Source of the DNA: Armatimonadota bacterium
GTDB taxonomy: Bacteria > Armatimonadota > Fimbriimonadia > Fimbriimonadales > ATM1
Direction of reading: 5' to 3'
DNA: 64,000 nt
Assembly (NCBI GenBank): GCA_021324165.1
Contig: JAJPJR010000035.1
Coordinates: 24,809-88,808 of the forward strand
Made by a program: the position numbers and the translations under genes. The notes beneath the pieces are model-generated. The model did no database searches and was not told where the DNA came from. It saw only the letters and a list, made by a program, of their open reading frames with translations. Shown in pieces: positions 18,861 to 27,550 of the stretch (its first letter is position 1; each line of letters opens with the position of its first letter).

Positions 18861-20912
18861 TCAACGTGCCTGCGGCAGTTCCAATCCAACGTGCGCAATC
18901 GCGTCCACAAAGTTCGAAAACGTTCGAATGTCACGTGGAAGGTTTTCCAAAATCTCCATTCCGTACCGTTTTGTACAGATGCGCGGATCGAGAATCGCAA
19001 TGACTCCGCAATCAGAATCGGTGCGAAGCAGCCGTCCAACCCCCTGGCGCATCAAAAGTTTTGCTTGCGGCAAGGTGTGCGCAACAAAAGGATCCATTCC
19101 GCATTCCCGCAAATAAGCGTTGCGCGCAACGCTTTCAGGATCAACGGGCACTTCGAACGGAATCCGAACGATGCACACACACGACAACGTTTCACCCGGA
19201 GCGTCAAATCCCGTCCAAAACGACCGCAATCCAAACAATGAACTCTCGATTTCATCCCGAAACTTCTTGCCGGAATGTCCTGCCCCGCTGCGCCGCTGCA
19301 TGTGAATGTTCATCCCGCCAAGCACATCCAAAATCTCTTTCACGCGCTCCATCTCTTCGCGGCTGTGAAACAGAACCAGCGTCCGCCCGCCCATCTGCGC
19401 AATCACCGATCCAACCTGCTTGGCAATCGCTTTGTAATAAGACTGCATGTCCCCATCCTGTCTTGCGCGCGCAGGGTCGGGTACTGCTCCCGCGGGCGGC
19501 AGATACATCGCCGCGTTCTTCGCAAAATTAAATGCAACAGGCAGCACTTCCCGATAACTGGGATTCATCCCCGAAACGCGCCGAAACCAATCGAAATCGC
19601 CATCAATCGCAAGAGTCGCCGACATGCACGCCGCCGGCAATCGGTCCCAAATCAGATCGCGCAGCGGCTGCGCAACGTCTACCACCGCGCGCCGAATCGC
19701 GCCGCCCGTCCGCATTCTCTCCGCATGAGTAACCGAAACTCCCGCCGGAGCAAAAAGCATCTCTGCCTGTTCTCGAAACTCGGAAAAATACGCCAAATAA
19801 ACGGCCGTTGTTTCGCGCATCAGCTTGGCATCTTCCGTTTCGCCGCTCACAGATTCGCACAACTGTTTCGCTTTTTGAATGAATCCGCTTACGCGCTCGA
19901 CAACTTCTGTTACAACCGTTTGCGCTTCGGGCAGTGCTTCAACAATTGCGGCAGAACTCACCTCCTTCGATTGCCACAGGCTTTCTGGCGAGGCTGCAAG
20001 AATCCCGCCCCGGCGCAGACGAATGCAATAGTCGTGCATCCGCACCTGACATTCGCTGATTTCTGACCGAAACTGTTCGCAAGCGTTCGCCCAGTCCGAC
20101 ATCCTCCCCGATTCCGCCGCAACAGGCAGCGCAACCTGCTCCAAACGGTTCGCCAAACCGATCAACTGCCCCAGCGTGCGATCGCTCAGTTCGTACTCCA
20201 ACGCCCCGCGAGCCGCTTCCGGCAGATCGTGCGCCTCGTCAATCACCGCAAAATCTAAGTCGCCAAGAAGCGCCTGCGAACCGTTCGTCACTTTCCTAAG
20301 CAGCGCGTCTTGCATCAACACACTGTGGTTCGTAATCACGACGTTGGCACGCTCCGCTCCCCGTCTGCGCTTGTAATAAACACAGTCCGAATAATATGGA
20401 CAAAGCCGCGCTGGGCAAATGGGCGGCGCCGCAATTCGATCCCAAAGGTCAGAAACCTGTTTCGAACTTCCTTTAATCAGTTCGCGAAACTCCGTTTCAA
20501 TTCCCAACTCGGCTCGTGCGATGAATGCGCCGCGAAGCCGCGGCATCGTCGTATCAATCGCGCTAAGGCACGCAAATCGCTGCCGCCCGATCAAAAACTC
20601 GCAGCGCACCGGCTCTTCGAACAAACCCGCCGCAATCTTGATCTCGTTTCGCCAATACTGTTCGGCCAGCACGTTCGTATAGGTAGAAATCGCGATGCGC
20701 TTTTTGCCTGCGATCGCGTGAGCAAACGCCGTTACCAAAGCCGCTAACGATTTTCCCAAACCCGTTGGCGCTTCAAACACCCCTGATGCTCCGCCTGCGA
20801 TGCAGTCAGATATCAGCAAGGACAAGTGCACCTGATCGGGCCGCTCTGAAAATCCCCCTCGCTGCCGCAGCCGCGAATACGCGTCTTCGATCAGCGCGCG
20901 CGGGTCTGCCAT
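18861..20912 (-). CDS. DinG/Rad3-family ATP-dependent helicase
   Basis: The 683-residue superfamily 2 helicase has Walker A (FEAPTGLGKSLAA), an iron-sulfur-type cysteine set (CLSAID, CPARLCPYYSDCVYY), the DEAH box (VIDEAHDLPEAA) and C-terminal motifs VI-like (RQGVGRLLRT). Such enzymes unwind damaged or R-loop-containing DNA. ATG 20912 is chosen because the helicase homology starts there; a longer frame to 21197 runs back into the divergent ABC gene. A TACAAA box lies eight bases before the ATG with no ribosome site. No exonuclease domain of the Gram-positive DinG type is fused at the N-terminus. Confidence 0.9.
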   Translation of the reverse strand: MADPRALIEDAYSRLRQRGGFSERPDQVHLSLLISDCIAGGASGVFEAPTGLGKSLAALVTAFAHAIAGKKRIAISTYTNVLAEQYWRNEIKIAAGLFEEPVRCEFLIGRQRFACLSAIDTTMPRLRGAFIARAELGIETEFRELIKGSSKQVSDLWDRIAAPPICPARLCPYYSDCVYYKRRRGAERANVVITNHSVLMQDALLRKVTNGSQALLGDLDFAVIDEAHDLPEAARGALEYELSDRTLGQLIGLANRLEQVALPVAAESGRMSDWANACEQFRSEISECQVRMHDYCIRLRRGGILAASPESLWQSKEVSSAAIVEALPEAQTVVTEVVERVSGFIQKAKQLCESVSGETEDAKLMRETTAVYLAYFSEFREQAEMLFAPAGVSVTHAERMRTGGAIRRAVVDVAQPLRDLIWDRLPAACMSATLAIDGDFDWFRRVSGMNPSYREVLPVAFNFAKNAAMYLPPAGAVPDPARARQDGDMQSYYKAIAKQVGSVIAQMGGRTLVLFHSREEMERVKEILDVLGGMNIHMQRRSGAGHSGKKFRDEIESSLFGLRSFWTGFDAPGETLSCVCIVRIPFEVPVDPESVARNAYLRECGMDPFVAHTLPQAKLLMRQGVGRLLRTDSDCGVIAILDPRICTKRYGMEILENLPRDIRTFSNFVDAIAHVGLELPQAR

Positions 20913-20933
20913 AGGCACAGTTTGTACCCCACC

Positions 20934-20962
20934 TTGCTCAAAGCAAAAATGTTCGTCATAAT
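20934..20962 (+). promoter_or_regulatory. Promoter of the ABC exporter operon
   Basis: TTGCTC at 20934-20939 and CATAAT at 20957-20962 are separated by 17 bases, a plausible sigma-70-type promoter. The start site would fall near 20969, leaving a leader of about seven bases before ATG 20976 with no ribosome site. The 63-base gap also holds the divergent helicase start signals. Confidence 0.5.
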
Positions 20963-20975
20963 AGCCTCTCCGTCC

Positions 20976-21737
20976 ATGCTTGCGGTCAACGAACTGTACA
21001 AATACTATCGCGAGTTCCCAGCGGTCGCAGGTGTCTCCTTTCAGGTCAATCCGGGCGAGATCGTCGGTCTGCTCGGGCCCAACGGCGCTGGCAAAACCAC
21101 CCTTTTGCGCTGCATTTCCGGAATTCTTGCGCTTTCCGCCGGTCAAGTCGCCATCAACGGCTTCGACCTGATTCAAAATCCACGAGAGGCCAAACAAAGA
21201 CTCGCCTTCGTGCCCGAAGTGCCCTCGCTTTATGAACTACTAACAGTCAGAGAACATCTGCGGTTCATCGCGATGTGTTTCAACAGGTTGGAACGTTACG
21301 AAAGAATCGGTGATCGCCTGCTTCTGAAATTCGACCTTCTTGAAAAGGCAGATGAATTCGTTGCAACCCTCAGCAAAGGCATGAAACAAAAACTTGCGGT
21401 CGCATGCGCGCTCGTGCACGATGCCAACGTGCTGCTTCTCGATGAGCCCCTCATCGGAATTGACCCCCGAGGCGCACGCGAATTCAAAGTGGAACTTACC
21501 GAACAAAGAGACGCAGGCAATGCCATTCTCATCAGCACTCACCTGCTCGATACCGCCGAACGGTTCTGCGACCGCGTCATCATTCTTGCAAAAGGCAAAA
21601 AAATCGCCGAAGGAACGATGGAGCAGCTCCGAGCGGCTTCGAACATGGCTGGAGCCACGCTCGAAGACGTGTTCCTCCGGCTCACCGAAGAGCACGAATC
21701 CGCAATCCCGATTTTCGGCCCGCCGCCCGTCGTTTGA
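20976..21737 (+). CDS. ABC transporter ATP-binding protein (exporter)
   Basis: A 253-residue ATPase with Walker A GPNGAGKTTLLRC, signature LSKGMKQKLAVACAL and Walker B LLLDEPLIGIDP followed by an H-loop (ISTHLLDTAERFCDRV). The pattern is that of drug/antibiotic- or Na+-exporter ATPases (CcmA/YhaQ type). It pairs with the large membrane protein encoded nine bases downstream. ATG 20976 is chosen because the domain begins there (MLAVNELYKYYREFPAV); an upstream TTG would add an unlikely hydrophobic stretch. The exported substrate cannot be told. Confidence 0.92.
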   Translation: MLAVNELYKYYREFPAVAGVSFQVNPGEIVGLLGPNGAGKTTLLRCISGILALSAGQVAINGFDLIQNPREAKQRLAFVPEVPSLYELLTVREHLRFIAMCFNRLERYERIGDRLLLKFDLLEKADEFVATLSKGMKQKLAVACALVHDANVLLLDEPLIGIDPRGAREFKVELTEQRDAGNAILISTHLLDTAERFCDRVIILAKGKKIAEGTMEQLRAASNMAGATLEDVFLRLTEEHESAIPIFGPPPVV

Positions 21738-21746
21738 TGTTTTGAT

Positions 21747-23417
21747 ATGAAGCCGCTCCTCTATCTTTCGATTCACACCGTCATCAACGGAATCCGCCGT
21801 GCGTTGAAATCCCCGGGCCGCCTCGTGGGAATCATCATTCTGGTCGTCTATTGGGGAATGATTCTCATGCGCCAGCCCTCTTCACGCACCAACCCGTTCA
21901 TGCCTCCCGGTGCGCCCTCGATACATCTGCCTCCCGAACAGGTCATCTTTGCCGTCATCTTCGCGCTCTTCCTCGGAATCCTCATGTTCCGCGCGCTCAT
22001 GATGTTCTCTCCGCCCGGAAACTATCGCGCAGCCGATGCCGATGTGCTGTTTCCAACCCCGGTCCCGCCGGCGTACATCATGATCCACCGTTTCATCGTT
22101 GATTACTTCTTCACACTGTTTTTTCCGCTTCTCATTTACCTTCTTGTCCGCCGCAATGGAATGCGCGGCATCGAACCGTTTTTCAAAGACCTGCCGCCCG
22201 GAAGCGTTCAGCAGATCGGCAAATCTCTTTTTGTTGCATTCTTCCTTGTCTCCCTGTTCGCCGTTGCGTTCACCTATGCTGTTGGCATCTGCATCAACAG
22301 GGCGACCAAGCAGTCCCAGGTCGGAAGGGTGGCTGCCGAGGCCGCATACTTTGGCGCAATCGCTTGGCTCGGCATCGAAATCGCCCGCGCAGTCTTTTCC
22401 GATCAGCCAGGCGCGCACCTTGTCGCACTTGCCAATTCGGCCATCATGAAAATCGTCGCGTTTCCTGCGGCCGCGGCCGCCAATCTCGCTCTTTCGCCGC
22501 TCCATCCTGGTTCCGCTCAAGCCTTTCTGTCCGCTGCAATTCTCATCGTCGGCTCCGTTCTGCTCTTCGTATTTGCCGCATCCCAAGCGCCCCATCTTTA
22601 CGATATGGCTGCACGCCGTTCCATTCCTGCAAGTCAACGCCGCGAGGCCATGCGCGCCGGACAAACAAATCTCATCTGGACGCGGGCAGCCATCGAAGGC
22701 AAACTTTCCAAAAGGTCGCTGAAGATCATCCAAAAAGCCCGGCTTCAAGGGTCCGCCGCTCTCGTCTGGCGCGATCTTGTTTTGCAATATCGCCTGTTCC
22801 TTTGGGCAGTCATTCCCATCGCCCTGCTTTTGACGGCAGCCGCGGCGCTGCCGCTGCTCGACGATTTGCAGCGCAAAACTGTGTGGGCGACGTTCGCATC
22901 GCTGGTGGTTCTAATGCTCCCCATGATGACGCCCGCTCTAACGCAATCCGGATTTCAGGAAACGTTGCAGCGCAGCGACCTCATCAAACCACTTCCGTTC
23001 CCGCTTCTTTCCATCTGTCTCATGGATTCACTTGCGAAATCCGTTGTGCCCACAGTGTGCGGTTGGTGCGCAGCGTGCATCATGCTTGCATTGATGCCAA
23101 GTCAATGGCCCTTTGCGGTCGCAATTTTTGTGGGTTTCCCCTCTGTCGCGTTCTTTTCTGCGAGCATTTCGTGGATCACCATCATTCTGTTTCCCGATCT
23201 GAACGATCCTGCCCAGCGAACGATGCGCGGCCTCGCCATGATGCTCGGATTCTTGGCGATCTACCTGCCCGGAGTCCTCATCGTGGGCGGAGGCTTGTGG
23301 TTGAAGTTCCCAATCCTCATCCTAATGCTCCCCGCAGCGCTGCTATACGCCTGCTTGGGATACATCGCCTGCACCATTTCGGTTCCCCTGTTCATCCGCT
23401 ACAATCCTGCCGAATAA
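21747..23417 (+). CDS. Putative ABC exporter membrane protein
   Basis: A 556-residue protein with roughly ten or more hydrophobic helices. The N-terminus (LSIHTVINGIRRALKSPGRL then a helix) and the repeated GxxFQETLQRSDLIKPLPFP-type block resemble the putative ABC exporter family found beside CcmA-type ATPases. It is the membrane partner of the preceding ATPase. Its 3' end overlaps the convergent aroE gene by 19 bases, so neither gene has room for an intrinsic terminator after its stop. Confidence 0.8.
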   Translation: MKPLLYLSIHTVINGIRRALKSPGRLVGIIILVVYWGMILMRQPSSRTNPFMPPGAPSIHLPPEQVIFAVIFALFLGILMFRALMMFSPPGNYRAADADVLFPTPVPPAYIMIHRFIVDYFFTLFFPLLIYLLVRRNGMRGIEPFFKDLPPGSVQQIGKSLFVAFFLVSLFAVAFTYAVGICINRATKQSQVGRVAAEAAYFGAIAWLGIEIARAVFSDQPGAHLVALANSAIMKIVAFPAAAAANLALSPLHPGSAQAFLSAAILIVGSVLLFVFAASQAPHLYDMAARRSIPASQRREAMRAGQTNLIWTRAAIEGKLSKRSLKIIQKARLQGSAALVWRDLVLQYRLFLWAVIPIALLLTAAAALPLLDDLQRKTVWATFASLVVLMLPMMTPALTQSGFQETLQRSDLIKPLPFPLLSICLMDSLAKSVVPTVCGWCAACIMLALMPSQWPFAVAIFVGFPSVAFFSASISWITIILFPDLNDPAQRTMRGLAMMLGFLAIYLPGVLIVGGGLWLKFPILILMLPAALLYACLGYIACTISVPLFIRYNPAE

Positions 23418-24214
23418 CGCAATCCCACGGCTTCACGCATCGCGCCGACGTCCGGCCAAACACCCGTCCACAACTCGAACGCTCTGGCACCCTGCTCCAC
23501 CAGCATCTCGCGTCCATCAATCGTCCTCAGTCCCCGCTCCGCCGCTTCCATCAGGAGTTTCGTCGGCCCAGCGCCATATGCCAAATCATAAACGATGGCC
23601 GAAGTTCGCACGGCCTCCCAGTTCATTTCGAAACTCGCAACTGGCGTTGCGTTCACAATCAAGTCAGCGCCGCTAAAGCTCAACGTTTTCATCGCCCACG
23701 CACCAATCCGCTCTGCCAACTGTTCGGCGCGCTTGAATGTGCGGTTCCATATTTGCACTTTCCAGCCTTCCCGCTTCAATCCGAAGCACGCAGCGGACGC
23801 GGCTCCGCCCGCGCCAATCACCAGCGCCGATCCTTTCGCCAAAGATTTAAGCGGAGCCAAGAACCCTTCGACGTCGGTGTTTGCAGCCCGCACTTGCCCG
23901 CCAAAAATCAGCGTGTTTGCTGCGCCCAAAAGCAACACGGTTTCATCCAGTGCGTCAGCCGCCTCTGCGCAAGCGGTTTTCAACGGCGCGGTCGCATTCA
24001 CACCTCTGTATCCCATGCCGCGAAGATGCGCGATGCACGCATCAAACTCCTCCGGCACAACGTCAAACGCCTTGTATTCGCCCTCGATGTTGGCCGCCTT
24101 CAACGCCGCCGCATGCATCGCGGGCGAAAGCGAATGAGCGATCGGGTGCCCAAGCACCGCAAGTCGAACGCCAGCGCCTTCGCGTTCCTGCCGCCAATCA
24201 AACGTTCCCGGCAT
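23399..24214 (-). CDS. aroE: Shikimate dehydrogenase
   Basis: The 271-residue enzyme reduces 3-dehydroshikimate to shikimate with NADPH in aromatic amino acid synthesis. The substrate site reads LGHPIAHSLSPAMHAAAL. The usual NVTVPLK motif appears as GVNATAPLKTACAE, keeping the catalytic Lys but with an altered block. GAGGAASAACFGLK is the NADP(H) dinucleotide site with WNRTFKRAEQL after it. ATG 24214 overlaps the gtrA end by 17 bases; a frame starting at 24283 is rejected. It is the last gene of a long minus-strand operon and overlaps the ABC exporter gene tail to tail. Confidence 0.92.
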   Translation of the reverse strand: MPGTFDWRQEREGAGVRLAVLGHPIAHSLSPAMHAAALKAANIEGEYKAFDVVPEEFDACIAHLRGMGYRGVNATAPLKTACAEAADALDETVLLLGAANTLIFGGQVRAANTDVEGFLAPLKSLAKGSALVIGAGGAASAACFGLKREGWKVQIWNRTFKRAEQLAERIGAWAMKTLSFSGADLIVNATPVASFEMNWEAVRTSAIVYDLAYGAGPTKLLMEAAERGLRTIDGREMLVEQGARAFELWTGVWPDVGAMREAVGLRYSAGL

Positions 24215-24713
24215 CGGCCTTCGCTCGAAACGTCCACAACTTGTGCCCGGCAAAATTCCAAAACATCGTGATGAATGTCGCAATTCCCAGCGACAAAATG
24301 TAGTTCAGGCTCCCGCCATGAGGTTTGTGAATCTGACTCGCAATCAACGTGTTAATCACAAGCCCAGTTCCGGTTACAGCCAAAAACTTGAAGAACTGTC
24401 TTGTCTGCTCAGCCTTCTCTTTGATTCTAAATGTCCACAGCCTGTTAAAGATGAATCCGTTGATCGTCGCCGCCAAAAACGAAATCGCTTTAAAGGTCGT
24501 GAACGCTCCATCGAACTCCGGATTCGATGCAACCGAAGGAAAATGCTCCAGCCACCACAACCTTACCGGCTGCGCGAGCGCCCCGTGAAAACCTTTATAC
24601 AAAACCACATGCAATCCCCAGTCCAAAAACGTGCTCGAAGCGCCGACGATCGCGAATTTCACAAACTGACGGACCGTCTTGTTCGATCTCAACGATCGCA
24701 TTCGTTCGCTCAA
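24198..24713 (-). CDS. GtrA-like membrane protein
   Basis: A 171-residue protein with four hydrophobic helices and the GtrA pattern: RQFVKFAIVGASSTFLDWGLH at the start, NGFIFNRLWTFR in the middle and FWNFAGHKLWTFR at the end. GtrA-type proteins help move or handle polyprenyl-linked sugars at the membrane. TTG 24713 is chosen because it overlaps the ubiA stop as TTGA and has GGAGG nine bases upstream; the in-frame ATG at 24722 directly abuts that GGAGG. It follows a DPPR-synthase-like gene, as GtrA (Rv3789) lies near the decaprenyl-phosphoryl-arabinose genes in mycobacteria. Confidence 0.88.
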   Translation of the reverse strand: MSERMRSLRSNKTVRQFVKFAIVGASSTFLDWGLHVVLYKGFHGALAQPVRLWWLEHFPSVASNPEFDGAFTTFKAISFLAATINGFIFNRLWTFRIKEKAEQTRQFFKFLAVTGTGLVINTLIASQIHKPHGGSLNYILSLGIATFITMFWNFAGHKLWTFRAKADAGNV

Positions 24714-25573
24714 TGCCGCCATCCTCCGGTTGTCATCGCCGCAACACTCAGCGCCGCCCACACCAAAACCACGCCATACAGCCACGGATCGCGCATCAAA
24801 TCCACGTCCGGGTTTCCTCCGCCATCCTCTTGATATGCAATCTGCAAATACCGAAACACGCCGAACATCGGGAACGGAATCGTCAGCGCCAAGAGCGGAT
24901 GCGCCGCAGCGGTTTCCGATTGAATCGCATACAAACTATATGCAATCACCGCCGACGATGCAGAAATCACAATCAACTTATCCAGCAGAGGCGCCGAATA
25001 ACCGCTAAGCGAACTGCGCGAATCGCTTTTCAAAAGCAGCTCGTGCCGCCGTTTTGCAAATCCAAGAAACAAAGCCAGCAGCATCGTGCACAGCAGCAGC
25101 CATTGCCCGATTTCGACATGCAGCACAAAAGCCCCTGCGCCCGCACGAATCAAAAACCCAAACGCAATCACAAACACATCCAAAATCGCCACTCTCCGCG
25201 CGATCAACACATAAACTAACTGATTCAAAACATACGCCCCGACGCTCGCCAAAGCCTGCCAATCCGTAGCCCAAGCAACGATCGCCGCCAAAACGCCCAG
25301 CGCTGCGCCGAATGCCGCTGCCGCAAACGGCGAAACTCTTCCCGCCGCGATCGGCCTCAACCGCTTTTCCGGATGCGCCGCATCCGAGCGCCGATCCAAC
25401 AAGTCGTTGAAAAGATAGCCGGCGCTCGAAGCCAAGCAGAAAGCGCAAAACGTAAGAAGACTGATTCGCACCGCGTCCCATTCCAAAAACCTGCCAGAAA
25501 AAATCAGCCCGGCAAAAACAAGCAGATTTTTCGACCATTGACGGGGCCTTGCCGATAAAATAAGGTCAATCAC
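24710..25573 (-). CDS. UbiA prenyltransferase, decaprenyl-phosphate phosphoribosyltransferase-like
   Basis: A 287-residue protein with about eight membrane helices. RPRQWSKNLLVFAGLIFSGR and the NDLLDRRSDAAHPEKRLRP metal/diphosphate motif are characteristic of the DPPR synthase branch of the UbiA superfamily, which transfers phosphoribose from PRPP to a polyprenyl phosphate as the first step to arabinose donors. Quinone-type UbiA enzymes differ in these blocks, but I cannot exclude another acceptor. GTG 25573 overlaps the yqeG stop as GTGA. DprE1/DprE2-type epimerase genes are not in the window. Confidence 0.8.
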   Translation of the reverse strand: MIDLILSARPRQWSKNLLVFAGLIFSGRFLEWDAVRISLLTFCAFCLASSAGYLFNDLLDRRSDAAHPEKRLRPIAAGRVSPFAAAAFGAALGVLAAIVAWATDWQALASVGAYVLNQLVYVLIARRVAILDVFVIAFGFLIRAGAGAFVLHVEIGQWLLLCTMLLALFLGFAKRRHELLLKSDSRSSLSGYSAPLLDKLIVISASSAVIAYSLYAIQSETAAAHPLLALTIPFPMFGVFRYLQIAYQEDGGGNPDVDLMRDPWLYGVVLVWAALSVAAMTTGGWRH

Positions 25574-26106
25574 TGTGCGCGCGCCTTTTGGAGAAGACGT
25601 TTGACAAGCCGCTCAGCGATGCGGCTGAACTTCGTCCCAAAAAACTCGCGCGGATGACGCGGGCTCACCCAAATCGTCGCCACCCCCGTTCGATTGCCTC
25701 CCCAAACGTCGGTGAAAAGCTGGTCGCCCACCATCACCGTTTCATTCGGCTTGCACTCCAAAATCCTCAGCGCATCCAAAAACCCCGTCCTGCTCGGCTT
25801 CATCTTCCCGCGAGCATAAGGAATCTCAAACCGTGCACTCAACTCCTTCAACCTTTTCTGATTCCGAGTGTTCGATACCAAACACAGTTTCAACCCGGCC
25901 TCTTTGCATTGCAAAATCCACCGATCAGTTTCGTCGGTCACGTGCGTCGCTTTCCAGTTGACCAGCGTGTTGTCCAAGTCGAGCAGAACGGCTTTAATTC
26001 CCATCTTCTTCAACTCCTCCGGCTCGATATCATAAAGGGTCGAAGCCGAAAAGTCGGGACAAAATCCCCGCAGCAAACCCGCTTTCGCGCGATGATAACG
26101 TTTCAT
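25570..26106 (-). CDS. yqeG: YqeG family HAD IIIA phosphatase
   Basis: A 178-residue HAD-superfamily protein. LLDLDNTLVNW is the nucleophile motif (DxDxT), LVSNTRNQKRL holds motif II, MKPS motif III and VGDQLFTDVWGGNRTGV motif IV. The N-terminus (LRGFCPDFSASTLYDI) is typical of YqeG, a phosphatase often encoded near cell-wall and DNA-replication genes whose substrate resembles phosphatidylglycerol phosphate in some bacteria. Overlaps of four bases on both sides (mltG, ubiA) show translational coupling. Confidence 0.9.
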   Translation of the reverse strand: MKRYHRAKAGLLRGFCPDFSASTLYDIEPEELKKMGIKAVLLDLDNTLVNWKATHVTDETDRWILQCKEAGLKLCLVSNTRNQKRLKELSARFEIPYARGKMKPSRTGFLDALRILECKPNETVMVGDQLFTDVWGGNRTGVATIWVSPRHPREFFGTKFSRIAERLVKRLLQKARAQ

Positions 26107-27101
26107 CGCTTCCCACGCCCTCGCACAATCTCGATCTGTCGCAAATGGTCGGCATACGTTTTAGAAAACAGCGAATGACCGTCTTCCTTTGCCACATAAA
26201 ACAGATAATCATGCTTCTCGGGATGCGCCGCCGCCATCATCGAAGGCAAGCCGGGAGAACAGATCGGCCCCGGCGGAAGCCCTTTGTGCAGATATGTGTT
26301 GTACGCGCTTTGAACTTTGTAATCCGCGAAACTCAACCGGCGCTCTTTGCCCAGCGCAAACGTCACCGTAGCGTCAATCTGCAAAGGCATTCCAATTCTC
26401 AATCGGTTATAAATCACACCCGCAATTCTCGCGCGTTCGCTGTCGAATCTTGTTTCCTTTTCAACCAGCGACCCCACAATCACAATCTCATGCAGCCTTT
26501 CGGCAGAAACATTCCCCAACCGAGCAAGCGCTTTGTTGTGAAAAGTTTCACACATCTTGCTCAACGCCTCTAACGCGCTCGTCGTCGGAGGAAAATCATA
26601 ACTGTCCGGGAACAAATACCCATCGAGCCGGCCCGATTTTGGCACGAACCCTAACGGTTTGCGAAACAACGATGCGTTCGAAATCGCATCGAATAAACTC
26701 TTTTCGTCCCCCACCCCCTTGCTTGCCAAAAACGCTGTCAACTGCCGAGTCCACAATCCAGGACGAACGATAATCCGCTGTTGAATCGGCTCCGTTTGCA
26801 GCAGTTGATTCAAAATCGCATCGCCTCGCATCGAACGGTCAATCGCATAAACTCCAGCGTGAAGCGAGCCCTTGGGACGTGTCATCCGATACTTAAACAT
26901 CACTCCGGCGCCGCTGCGAATCAGCCCCTGCGATTCCAACCGCGCGCATACTCGCTGAACGTTATCCCCTTTCAAAACGCGAAAATATTCGACGCCACCG
27001 CTGACAGGAACCAGCGATCGTTCCAAAAAAAACGCGCAGCCTGCAAACGCAGCGCAAATCAAAACAATGAACAGCGCCCAAATCTTCCACCTTCTAACCA
27101 T
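26103..27101 (-). CDS. mltG: Endolytic murein transglycosylase
   Basis: The 332-residue protein has one N-terminal membrane helix (WALFIVLICAAFAGCAFFL), a LysM-like part (YFRVLKGDNVQRVCARLES) and the YceG/MltG catalytic domain. IVGSLVEKETRFDSERARIA contains the conserved glutamate, followed by GVIYNRLRIGMPLQIDATV and SAYNTYLHKGLPPGPICSPG. It cuts glycan strands at the membrane as they are made, setting chain length. ATG 27101 overlaps the ruvX end by eight bases; a TTG seven codons upstream has no ribosome site. The ruvX-mltG pair is common in bacteria. Confidence 0.95.
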   Translation of the reverse strand: MVRRWKIWALFIVLICAAFAGCAFFLERSLVPVSGGVEYFRVLKGDNVQRVCARLESQGLIRSGAGVMFKYRMTRPKGSLHAGVYAIDRSMRGDAILNQLLQTEPIQQRIIVRPGLWTRQLTAFLASKGVGDEKSLFDAISNASLFRKPLGFVPKSGRLDGYLFPDSYDFPPTTSALEALSKMCETFHNKALARLGNVSAERLHEIVIVGSLVEKETRFDSERARIAGVIYNRLRIGMPLQIDATVTFALGKERRLSFADYKVQSAYNTYLHKGLPPGPICSPGLPSMMAAAHPEKHDYLFYVAKEDGHSLFSKTYADHLRQIEIVRGRGKR

Positions 27102-27501
27102 CGCCTTTCGAAAGAAAATCAATCAGCATGATCCGTGCCGCTTCGCTGTCAACCATCAACGCTCTTCGTTTGGCAGGAAGTTCCTCCAGCGCCATCCGTG
27201 CCGCAGCCGTCGTAAACCGCTCATCCCAAAACACAACGTTCAAGCCCCGCGCGGCGAGTGCGCCGCCGAACTGTTTCGCAATCCGCGCCTGCTCGCCCTC
27301 CTCTCCCGATTCTAAAAGCGGCAGGCCCACAATAATCGTGCTGCACTCTTCACGCCTCGCGTAATCGTTCACCATCTCCGCGTCGCCTTCGATGTCCCCA
27401 GTCCCGCGAAGGGCTTTTTTCGGAAACGCCAAACGAACCGCCATCTCGGCCACCGCGACGCCGATCCGCTTCGCACCATAGTCAATGCCGAGAATCTTCA
27501 T
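27094..27501 (-). CDS. ruvX: Putative pre-16S rRNA nuclease / Holliday junction resolvase YqgF
   Basis: A 135-residue RNase H-fold protein. GIDYGAKRIGVAVAE carries the first catalytic Asp, IIVGLPLLESGEEG the second motif, FWDERFTTAAA the third and DSEAARIML the last. Relatives mature the 5' end of 16S rRNA. ATG 27501 is preceded by AAGGGG and a possible TATCGT -10 box within the 49 bases after pstA, so it may begin a separate transcript (ruvX-mltG-yqeG-ubiA-gtrA-aroE). Confidence 0.95.
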   Translation of the reverse strand: MKILGIDYGAKRIGVAVAEMAVRLAFPKKALRGTGDIEGDAEMVNDYARREECSTIIVGLPLLESGEEGEQARIAKQFGGALAARGLNVVFWDERFTTAAARMALEELPAKRRALMVDSEAARIMLIDFLSKGDG

Positions 27502-27550
27502 GACCCCTTCTCAGAACGATTTCGCGAACGATAGCACAATCCTGCAAGGT

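Noticed and set aside
22364..24271. A 635-codon plus-strand frame over the ABC exporter end and aroE
   Set aside because: Low-complexity Arg/His/Ser-rich translation typical of a shadow frame; both sense genes are well supported.
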